A DNA stretch of 7,296 bases from an uncultured Clostridia bacterium (GTDB taxonomy: Bacteria > Bacillota > Clostridia > Oscillospirales > Ruminococcaceae). Shown in pieces: positions 1 to 4,030 of the stretch. Positions within the stretch are counted from its first letter, which is position 1; the number at the start of each line of letters is the position of its first letter. The position numbers and the translations under genes are program-made. The stretch spans positions 1 to 7,296 of the forward strand of contig CANPZQ010000098.1 in the NCBI GenBank assembly GCA_947588775.1, given 5' to 3'. Below the pieces are notes generated by a model. The model searched no databases and was not told the DNA's origin. It saw only the letters and a list, made by a program, of their open reading frames with translations.

Positions 1-1
1 A

Positions 2-142
2 AAACTCTTTGAGGACGAGCGGTCGGTCATTTATGACCGCGAAGTCCGAAAAGCAAGTTTTGTCGCTGGCGTTGGTTTCCCCAACAAAAGAGGCACTGGC
101 ACCCAAGGGTGCCTCTTGCACAATTTTGCAGGAGGAACATAA
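2..142 (+). CDS. Possible 3' end of a gene entering from the left edge (46 codons, uncertain)
   Basis: The frame is open from the window edge to a TAA at 140-142. The first part reads LFEDERSVIYDREVR, which has a protein-like charged composition, but the remainder runs through the hairpin at 90-115 and becomes glycine- and threonine-rich. No domain is recognisable. A 46-codon open stretch in GC-rich DNA is weak evidence, and several inverted repeats lie inside it. It could be a true truncated C-terminus or merely a chance frame through structured intergenic DNA. Confidence 0.2.
   Translation, partial: KLFEDERSVIYDREVRKASFVAGVGFPNKRGTGTQGCLLHNFAGGT
13..47. repeat. Compound hairpin
   Basis: GGAC (13-16) pairs with GTCC (44-47), and inside it GCGGTC (19-24) pairs with GACCGC (35-40). 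An alternative inner palindrome is CGGTCAT (24-30) with ATGACCG (33-39). AAAACT (1-6) and AGTTTT (56-61) are also complementary and could close the whole block. No T-run directly follows on either strand, so it is not a textbook terminator. The role is unknown; it could be RNA structure at the end of a transcript or an operator-like palindrome. Confidence 0.4.
83..115 (-). terminator. Probable intrinsic terminator, leftward
   Basis: Read on the minus strand, GAGGCAC (115-109) pairs with GTGCCTC (96-90) and is followed by TTTTGTT (89-83). An alternative inner palindrome, GGCACCC-AA-GGGTGCC, lies at 98-113. The T-rich tail is on the minus side only, so the terminator would stop leftward transcripts, for example from the promoter at 371-399. 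The tail is interrupted by a G, so efficiency is uncertain. Confidence 0.5.
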
Positions 143-155
143 AGGCGGCCTCCTG
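129..155. repeat. 7-bp stem hairpin
   Basis: CAGGAGG (129-135) is perfectly complementary to CCTCCTG (149-155), with a 13-nt loop. It lies within the putative leftward transcript 84-364. An 11-bp direct repeat, CCCCAACAAAA, flanks this block at 79-89 and 159-169. On the minus strand both copies read as T-runs followed by GTTGGGG, as if two related hairpin-plus-tail units were arranged in tandem. Confidence 0.4.
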
Positions 156-228
156 AAGCCCCAACAAAAAGGCCCCAAACGGCTAAGCTGCGGCATCAGG
201 CCAAGCTTTCTGTTGCTTTCCCAAAGGA

Positions 229-310
229 GGCGCGGGGACGGAGCGGGCGGAAGAGCGAAACTATGGGGGCGGGCGGGTGGGACCCTGGAAATCAGCTCCG
301 TCCCCGCGCC
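229..310 (+). repeat. Palindromic G-quadruplex element, copy A
   Basis: This is an 82-bp element with arms GGCGCGGGGACGGAGC (229-244) and its exact reverse complement (295-310). The core G-run GGGGGCGGGCGGGTGGG sits at 265-281 on the plus strand. The arm sequence differs most from the other four copies (GGGGACGG in place of GGCGGAAA-like), yet all 16 pairs are retained. The copy lies between the leftward promoter 371-399 and the terminator 83-115, so a leftward transcript would carry the C-rich strand. No target-site duplication is visible. Confidence 0.85.
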
Positions 311-370
311 GGTCGGCTCCACACAACTTCCCAAGCCCCCCAAAAAGCCGCACCGCAAGTATTTTGCCTT

Positions 371-399
371 ATTATAGCACTATCCGACATTTTATGCAA
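371..399 (-). promoter_or_regulatory. Strong sigma-A-type promoter, leftward
   Basis: On the minus strand TTGCAT (394-399) is followed by a 17-nt spacer and a perfect TATAAT (371-376). A 10-bp perfect palindrome, AATGCGCATT (398-407), overlaps the outer edge of the -35. An 8-bp inverted repeat, CGACATTT (385-392) and AAATGTCG (427-434), brackets the -35 region. These are plausible repressor or activator sites. What is transcribed is unclear: nothing convincing is encoded between here and the left edge on this strand. Confidence 0.6.
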
Positions 400-482
400 T
401 GCGCATTCGGCACAATAAACGTCGGCAAATGTCGAAAGTCTTGTGGAAATTGAAGCAGTACCCCTCATGGCTTCGCGGAACC

Positions 483-564
483 GCGCGGCGGAAAAAGCTG
501 TTGCGTCGGTCCCACCCACCCGCCCCCGTCATTTCGCGCAATTCCCCCGCTTTTCCCGCCGCGC
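483..564 (-). repeat. Palindromic G-quadruplex element, copy B
   Basis: This is an 82-bp element in the opposite orientation to copies A, C and D. The arms are GCGCGGCGGAAAAAGC (483-498) and GCTTTTCCCGCCGCGC (549-564), with 15 of 16 pairs Watson-Crick. The one exception would be a G·U wobble in RNA from the minus strand. The C-run at 511-527 gives four G-tracts with single-base loops on the minus strand. It lies directly downstream of the c-di-GMP operon terminator (573-614), so readthrough RNA would carry the G-rich strand. Confidence 0.85.
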
Positions 565-572
565 TACCCCAC

Positions 573-614
573 AAAAATCCCCCGCCCGCAACCCGAAAAT
601 TGCGCCCGGGGGAT
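573..614 (-). terminator. Intrinsic terminator of the c-di-GMP operon
   Basis: On the minus strand ATCCCCC (614-608) pairs with GGGGGAT (583-577), with a second inner stem CGCAA/TTGCG (604-600 with 591-587). It is followed by a run of five Ts (577-573) and then GTGG. It begins about 22 nt after the stop codon of the diguanylate cyclase gene, so it closes the three-gene leftward operon. Confidence 0.8.
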
Positions 615-636
615 AAATATTAACGTTATGCCCGAA

Positions 637-1836
637 TTACTGCTCCTTCGGCGCGTCGGTGTACCTTCTGAGGATAAACTGGTCGGCCTTTCTGCCGCGC
701 TCCTTTGCCTCGTACATCGCCTCGTCGGCAATCTCAAACAGCCGGTTGAAGTCGACGTTCTGCCCGTCGCAGAGCACCGCTCCGAGGCTCGAGAATACCT
801 TGATTGCGCCGGTTTCCTGCGCCCTTCTGCCGATAAGCTCGGCAATGTAGCGGCATTTCTTCTCAACGGCGTCCTCGTCGTTGAGGCCGTCCGCCAAAAC
901 AATGAACTCGTCGCCGCCGAAACGCCCGATAATGTCGGAATCGCGGAAAAGGCTCACCAACGTGTCGCTCATGCACTTAAGAATCTGGTCGCCCATGTCG
1001 TGGCCGTAGTTGTCGTTTATGTGCTTGAAGTCGTTGAGGTCCAAAACGATGAACGAGCAGCTGACGTTCGGGTTGTTCGCGACAAGATAGTTGTCGATGG
1101 CGTCCTCGTAGCCGCGCTTGTTGTAGATGTTTTCAAGAAGCGGGTCGCGCATACTCAGCGATTTGTATCTCATTCTCGTGACAAAGCTCGAAACCTGGAA
1201 GAGCCTGAAGTGCTCGCCCGCCGCAACGGCAATGCAGAAGCCGGTCAGCGCGAAGAACACGTCGTAGGGCCAAACCGTCGGGTAGTCGACCTTATAGAAG
1301 AGGTCGCAGATTATATATACGGCGGTGAAGGATATATTTACGACAGAAGTTACCTTCGTGGAGAAGAACAGCCCCGCGGAGCAGGCTATTATCACCATCG
1401 CCATGAAGCAGCCGGGGGTTTCACGGTGCGCGAAGATGTCGATTGCAATCACAAAGACGTAGAGGGTAATCTCAAACGCGAGGCTCATAAGAGTTACAAC
1501 CCTCGGGCTTGCCTTGCCCTTAAAGCGGTAGAGCATCGACGCGACGCAGAAGAGTATCGCGACGACGATAAAGGCTATATGCGCTTTCGCCGGTACGAAT
1601 TTTGAGTACTCCGCAATATCCTCGATGGGCATACCGTAGCTCAACGCCAAGCTTTCATACACCGTCGGCATGAACATATAGCCGAAAATCAGCGTTAAAA
1701 CGCCGATAATCGCCGCCGCAAGGCTCATGTTGCTGAGCGTGACGATGTTCTGCTTGGCGATGGTTCTCTTGCCGTCGACAAGAAACTTCTTCTCGGCCTC
1801 CAGTCTGTCCCTCAGAATGTGTGTAATTTTCTGCAT
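637..1836 (-). CDS. Membrane-bound diguanylate cyclase (GGDEF domain)
   Basis: This enzyme is predicted to make cyclic di-GMP from two GTP at the cytoplasmic membrane. The 399-aa protein has a ~30-residue cytoplasmic N-terminus. About six hydrophobic segments follow (near residues 33-58, 85-103, 113-135, 143-160, 163-181 and 192-208), then a C-terminal GGDEF domain from about 225. Visible motifs are DPLLENIYNKRGY (231-243), the metal-binding segment LDLNDFKHIND (265-275), the intact active site GGDEF (307-311) and an upstream RDSD (298-301). RDSD fits the RxxD inhibitory site, so product inhibition is likely. No PAS or other known sensor domain is seen; the membrane part may sense the signal. 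The start is supported by GGGGAGG (1845-1851), 8 nt from the ATG. It is the last gene of the operon, 38 nt after the HPt gene. Confidence 0.93.
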   Translation of the reverse strand: MQKITHILRDRLEAEKKFLVDGKRTIAKQNIVTLSNMSLAAAIIGVLTLIFGYMFMPTVYESLALSYGMPIEDIAEYSKFVPAKAHIAFIVVAILFCVASMLYRFKGKASPRVVTLMSLAFEITLYVFVIAIDIFAHRETPGCFMAMVIIACSAGLFFSTKVTSVVNISFTAVYIICDLFYKVDYPTVWPYDVFFALTGFCIAVAAGEHFRLFQVSSFVTRMRYKSLSMRDPLLENIYNKRGYEDAIDNYLVANNPNVSCSFIVLDLNDFKHINDNYGHDMGDQILKCMSDTLVSLFRDSDIIGRFGGDEFIVLADGLNDEDAVEKKCRYIAELIGRRAQETGAIKVFSSLGAVLCDGQNVDFNRLFEIADEAMYEAKERGRKADQFILRRYTDAPKEQ

Positions 1837-1874
1837 TTTTATAGCCTCCCCGCTGCGCTTTTCGCGTCGGTTGA

Positions 1875-2225
1875 TTATTCTTTAATTGCAGCAACGACCT
1901 TTTGATATGCTTCGGTAATCTTCGGCATCATCGCTGCCGCCTCGTCCGGCGCGCCGGCGCGATATGCCTTAACCTGCTCGGTCATAAGCCCGCAGAGCTC
2001 CGTCATCGAGAGATTTCCGCTCACGCCCTTTAACGTATGCGACGCGGTGAGAGCCGCCTCGCTGTCGCCGTCGGAAATCGCCTTGCAGAGCGCGTCGTAG
2101 TTTTGGTCGTCAAGGAATTTTTTCAGGAACCTTTCAAGCAGGCCCTCGTTTCCCATAAATCTTCCCAACGCCTCGGAAACGTCGATTCCCGCGTCGGTAA
2201 GTCTTTGAAGTCTTTCAGCTGTCAT
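1875..2225 (-). CDS. Stand-alone HPt (histidine phosphotransfer) protein
   Basis: This is a 116-aa all-helical protein with the HPt signature ASHTLKGVSGNLSM (61-74). H63 is the likely phosphorylated histidine, with K66 and G67 in the usual positions behind it. HPt proteins carry phosphate between receiver domains in multistep phosphorelays. Here the obvious partner is the REC domain of the gene just upstream (39 nt gap). The diguanylate cyclase follows 38 nt downstream. No hybrid histidine kinase is encoded nearby, so the phosphate donor must lie elsewhere. The start is supported by GGGGTGA (2232-2238), 6 nt from the ATG. The length is typical for a single-domain HPt protein. Partner assignments are inferred from gene order only. 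Confidence 0.9.
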   Translation of the reverse strand: MTAERLQRLTDAGIDVSEALGRFMGNEGLLERFLKKFLDDQNYDALCKAISDGDSEAALTASHTLKGVSGNLSMTELCGLMTEQVKAYRAGAPDEAAAMMPKITEAYQKVVAAIKE

Positions 2226-2264
2226 TATCGGTCACCCCGTTAAAGATTATTCTCAAAAAACATC

Positions 2265-3353
2265 TCACTCCGGATTTTTATAGAGTTCCGAGAGTGTGGG
2301 TTCGGCTTTGAAGAAGCATTCGAGGAGTTTGGGGCTGAAGGTTCCGCATTCGCCGTCGCGAATCATCTGCAAAACCTTATCTCTCGGGTAAGCGTCCTTA
2401 TAGCAGCGTTTGCAGCTCAAAGCGTCGTAAACGTCGGCGAGGGATACAATCTGCGCCCAAAGGCTTATTTCGTCGCCCTTGAGGCCGTCGGGATAGCCCC
2501 TTCCGTCGAATCTTTCGTGATGGTGCCGCGCGATGTCATAGGCGTAGCGGTATACGGCGTTATTTTCGCGGAGCTGCGGAATTTTTTCAAGTAGCAGAGC
2601 ACCCTGCGTGGTGTGGGTTTTCATAACCTCAAATTCCTCTTTCGTAAGCCTTCCGGGCTTCCCGAGAATGTTGTCGGGAATCGCGATTTTCCCCACGTCG
2701 TGCATAATCGACGCGAGCGCGATGTTGTTGATTTCGTCGGGGGTCATTCCCTCGCCGAGCTCGGTGCTTTCGAGCAGGAACTTTGTGATGTCGTGGATTC
2801 TGCGGACATGCTCGCCAGATTCGCCGTTTCGGAACTCGATGGCGGTTGAGAGAGCCTCAATCATTCCCTGATTAAGCTCGATAATTTTCTTCGCGTTTTC
2901 AAGAAGCTTGATATTTTGCTGCTCGACCCTGTTGCCGAGGCGTTTTCTTGCGCGAAAAAGCTCCACGACGGAGTTGATTCGCCTTAAAACGATGTACGGA
3001 GTAACGGGCTTTAATATAACGTCCATGACCCCGAGGCGGTAGGCGTCATGCATATTTTCGCTGTTCACTTCGGCCGTAATCAGGAACACGGGGATTTTGT
3101 CGGTAAGCTCGGCGTCGGCGAGCCTTCTTAGGACCTCGATGCCGTTCATCTTCGGCATCATAACGTCAAGAAGCACGGCGCAGTATTTATCCTTGTCGCC
3201 GAGGATTTTCTTAAGGCCCTCCTCGCCGTCGCAGGCCTCGTCTATGGAATAGTAGGGGGAGAAGATATTGTCAAGTATACCGCGGTTAATCTCGTCGTCG
3301 TCGACGATAAGAATCATATCGGACATATAATTATCTTCTTCATGCATAGCCAT
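2265..3353 (-). CDS. REC-HD-GYP response regulator, predicted c-di-GMP phosphodiesterase
   Basis: This cytoplasmic two-domain regulator is predicted to hydrolyse cyclic di-GMP when its receiver is phosphorylated. The REC domain spans about residues 13-133: acidic pocket D18-D20, phospho-acceptor D63 in LLDVMMPKMNG, T93 in LITAE and K115 in LKPV. A helical linker (about 135-170) leads to the HD-GYP domain. That domain shows EH at 181-182, MHDVGKIAIPD (217-227), HHHERFDGRGYPDG (277-290) and SLADVYDALS (304-313). The HD, HHE and GYP motifs are all intact, so catalysis is expected. I chose the start at 3353 because AAGGTGA (3363-3369) lies 9 nt upstream. A later ATG at residue 10 would give the more usual MSDMILIVDDDE N-terminus but has a weak ribosome site. 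It is the first large gene of the operon, and its start is overlapped by a 30-aa upstream ORF. Confidence 0.94.
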   Translation of the reverse strand: MAMHEEDNYMSDMILIVDDDEINRGILDNIFSPYYSIDEACDGEEGLKKILGDKDKYCAVLLDVMMPKMNGIEVLRRLADAELTDKIPVFLITAEVNSENMHDAYRLGVMDVILKPVTPYIVLRRINSVVELFRARKRLGNRVEQQNIKLLENAKKIIELNQGMIEALSTAIEFRNGESGEHVRRIHDITKFLLESTELGEGMTPDEINNIALASIMHDVGKIAIPDNILGKPGRLTKEEFEVMKTHTTQGALLLEKIPQLRENNAVYRYAYDIARHHHERFDGRGYPDGLKGDEISLWAQIVSLADVYDALSCKRCYKDAYPRDKVLQMIRDGECGTFSPKLLECFFKAEPTLSELYKNPE

Positions 3354-3432
3354 TCAGTCTTTTCACCTTTTCACTTAAGTTTTCGCGAAATAATATTCCG
3401 TCGCGCAGGTTTTTCAGCCCGAATGCTGACAT
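3340..3432 (-). CDS. 30-aa upstream ORF overlapping the REC-HD-GYP start
   Basis: An ATG at 3432-3430 has a strong Shine-Dalgarno, AGGGGGGAG (3441-3449), 8 nt upstream. It opens a 30-codon frame beginning MSAFGLKNLRDG and ending in a basic stretch SEKVKRLNGYA. The TGA at 3342-3340 lies 11 nt past the start of the downstream gene, in another frame. Ribosomes finishing here could re-initiate on the regulator gene, so translational coupling is plausible. The downstream SD AAGGTGA lies inside this ORF. No homologue is recognised. It may be a regulatory upstream ORF or a small protein in its own right. Confidence 0.5.
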   Translation of the reverse strand: MSAFGLKNLRDGILFRENLSEKVKRLNGYA

Positions 3433-3454
3433 TGCGCAAACTCCCCCCTGCGCG
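3402..3454 (-). promoter_or_regulatory. Alternative stems around the upstream-ORF ribosome site
   Basis: In the operon 5' UTR, GCGCA (3453-3449) can pair with TGCGC (3438-3434), leaving the G-rich Shine-Dalgarno in the loop. The same upstream segment, CGCGCAGG (3454-3447), is also perfectly complementary to CCTGCGCG (3409-3402) inside the upstream ORF. The two pairings exclude each other, so translation of the upstream ORF could be switched by RNA folding. This rests only on complementarity; the motifs do not match the c-di-GMP riboswitch consensus. Confidence 0.3.
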
Positions 3455-3489
3455 GGCATAATAACACACAATGATAGAATTACACTAAA

Positions 3490-3518
3490 ATTTTACCATA
3501 TCAAACGCGATATGTCAA
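3490..3518 (-). promoter_or_regulatory. Promoter of the c-di-GMP operon
   Basis: On the minus strand a perfect TTGACA (3513-3518) is followed by a 17-nt spacer and TAAAAT (3490-3495, one mismatch to TATAAT). Transcription should start near 3483, giving about 50 nt before the upstream ORF and about 130 nt before the REC-HD-GYP gene. No further promoter of this quality lies inside the operon. Confidence 0.8.
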
Positions 3519-3638
3519 CCTTAATTTAGAATTTTTTTCAAAAAATGATGGGGGAGGGCAAAAAAATGCGTCTGCCCGCGGTTTTCGGCGTATGCGAACG
3601 GAGGACAGACTGTCGGAAAGATGGGCTTGATTGGGGCA

Positions 3639-3720
3639 GCGCGGCGGAAAAAGCGGGAAAACGGCGCGAAACTGCGGGGGCGGGCGGGTGGGACGATGGA
3701 AGCAGCTTTTTCCGCCGCGC
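3639..3720 (+). repeat. Palindromic G-quadruplex element, copy C
   Basis: This is an 82-bp element with arms GCGCGGCGGAAAAAGC (3639-3654) and its exact reverse complement (3705-3720). The core G-run GGGGGCGGGCGGGTGGG is at 3676-3692. It lies between two divergent promoters, about 120 bp from the leftward -35 and 43 bp from the rightward -35, so it is probably not part of either transcript. It is the most regular copy and the best reference for the family. Confidence 0.88.
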
Positions 3721-3763
3721 GTCCTATTTGCTCCCGCCCTTCAAAAAATTTTTCCCCACCCCC

Positions 3764-3792
3764 TTGACACTTCCTCCCAAATATGCTATAAT
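3764..3792 (+). promoter_or_regulatory. Perfect-consensus sigma-A promoter, rightward
   Basis: TTGACA (3764-3769), a 17-nt spacer and TATAAT (3787-3792) match the housekeeping consensus at every position. Transcription should begin near 3799, followed by a leader ORF, an intrinsic terminator and then the ABC-class ATPase gene. Such a strong promoter in front of a terminator suggests the unit is controlled by attenuation rather than by initiation. Confidence 0.9.
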
Positions 3793-3835
3793 CCCCCTCG
3801 TAATCAAAAATACATCCGAAACGAGGTGACTGATA

Positions 3836-3889
3836 ATGAAAGTGAACATGCGGTCTGATGCCGGATTTATCGGTCGTTTCGTTGTATAA
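3836..3889 (+). CDS. 17-aa leader peptide upstream of the ABC-class ATPase
   Basis: The ORF encodes MKVNMRSDAGFIGRFVV and ends in TAA. A good Shine-Dalgarno, GAGGTGA (3823-3829), lies 6 nt before the ATG. It sits between a perfect promoter and an intrinsic terminator, the usual place of an attenuator leader peptide. There is no run of a single amino acid, so classical amino-acid attenuation is unlikely. Ribosome stalling at a specific sequence, as in antibiotic- or metabolite-sensing leaders, is an alternative. I do not recognise the peptide. Confidence 0.6.
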   Translation: MKVNMRSDAGFIGRFVV

Positions 3890-3909
3890 CACCGTCGGTT
3901 AATGCGACC

Positions 3910-3933
3910 GCACGCCTTTTGGCGTGCTTTTTT
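3910..3933 (+). terminator. Intrinsic terminator in the ATPase leader
   Basis: GCACGCC (3910-3916), a TTTT loop and GGCGTGC (3921-3927) form a perfect 7-bp GC-rich stem followed by six Ts (3928-3933). It lies 20 nt after the leader-peptide stop codon and about 90 nt before the ATPase start. It would end most transcripts from the 3764-3792 promoter unless bypassed. Confidence 0.85.
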
Positions 3934-3994
3934 GTTGCCGTTTTGCCTCACTTTCGCGGATTTGATTCATTCCAAAGAAAGGGAGGCTGTTTTT

Positions 3995-4030
3995 ATGAAA
4001 AATTTTTTGGAGGCGATGACGCATGATTAG
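3995..4030 (+). CDS. 11-aa mini-ORF overlapping the ATPase start
   Basis: The ORF encodes MKNFLEAMTHD and ends in TAG at 4028-4030, overlapping the first 8 nt of the ATPase gene in another frame. It has a strong Shine-Dalgarno, GGGAGG (3981-3986), 8 nt upstream, better placed than is usual for a chance ATG. The ATPase's own GGAGG (4009-4013) lies inside it. Translational coupling is the simplest reading. An unused chance ATG is possible. Confidence 0.4.
   Translation: MKNFLEAMTHD

Larger units (their letters stand above)
84..364 (-). ncRNA. Candidate structured untranslated transcript
   Basis: This is inferred from a strong leftward promoter (-10 at 371-376, start expected near 364) and a leftward terminator-like hairpin at 83-115, with no convincing ORF between them. 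The roughly 280-nt RNA would contain the 16-bp palindromic repeat A in its C-rich orientation and the hairpin at 129-155. I compared it with what I know of 6S RNA, SRP RNA, tmRNA and RNase P RNA and saw none of their signature motifs. Alternatively the promoter serves a gene beyond the left edge. Confidence 0.3.
3433..3835. other. Divergent intergenic region
   Basis: This stretch separates the leftward c-di-GMP operon from the rightward ABC-ATPase unit. It holds the leftward promoter (3490-3518), a weak hairpin GGGCA/TGCCC (3556-3560 with 3573-3577), repeat copy C (3639-3720) and the rightward promoter (3764-3792). The short frames on both strands here lack convincing ribosome sites and run through the repeat, so I consider them non-coding. 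Confidence 0.6.
3796..3933 (+). promoter_or_regulatory. Candidate leader-peptide attenuator
   Basis: The roughly 135-nt leader contains several mutually exclusive pairings. CCTCGT (3796-3801) with ACGAGG (3821-3826) would mask the leader-ORF ribosome site, although its first bases may lie upstream of the true RNA start. CGAAACGA (3817-3824) with TCGTTTCG (3874-3881) competes with that. TGCGGTC (3849-3855) and CGGTCG (3871-3876) compete for the same partner at 3905-3912. The first of these invades three bases of the terminator 5' arm (3910-3912). Ribosome position on the leader ORF could therefore decide termination. This is inferred from complementarity only. It does not match a riboswitch or T-box that I know. 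Confidence 0.5.

Noticed and set aside
9..377. 122-codon plus-strand frame at the left edge
   Set aside because: It runs through three hairpins and repeat copy A, has no good ribosome site and shows no domain-like composition.
292..519. 75-codon minus-strand frame between repeat copies A and B
   Set aside because: It begins inside copy B, ends inside copy A and spans the promoter at 371-399; no ribosome site.
628..1605. Long plus-strand open frame of 325 codons opposite the GGDEF gene
   Set aside because: Its composition (valine-, arginine- and glutamate-rich) is a reverse-frame shadow of the GGDEF coding sequence, which has clear motifs, a ribosome site and an operon context on the other strand.
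3433..3483. c-di-GMP riboswitch in the 5' UTR of the c-di-GMP operon
   Set aside because: The position would fit, but none of the conserved GEMM motifs that I know are present; only simple stems are visible.
3521..3892. 123-codon minus-strand frame across the divergent intergenic region
   Set aside because: It overlaps the perfect rightward promoter, the leader ORF and repeat copy C in antisense, and has low-complexity composition.
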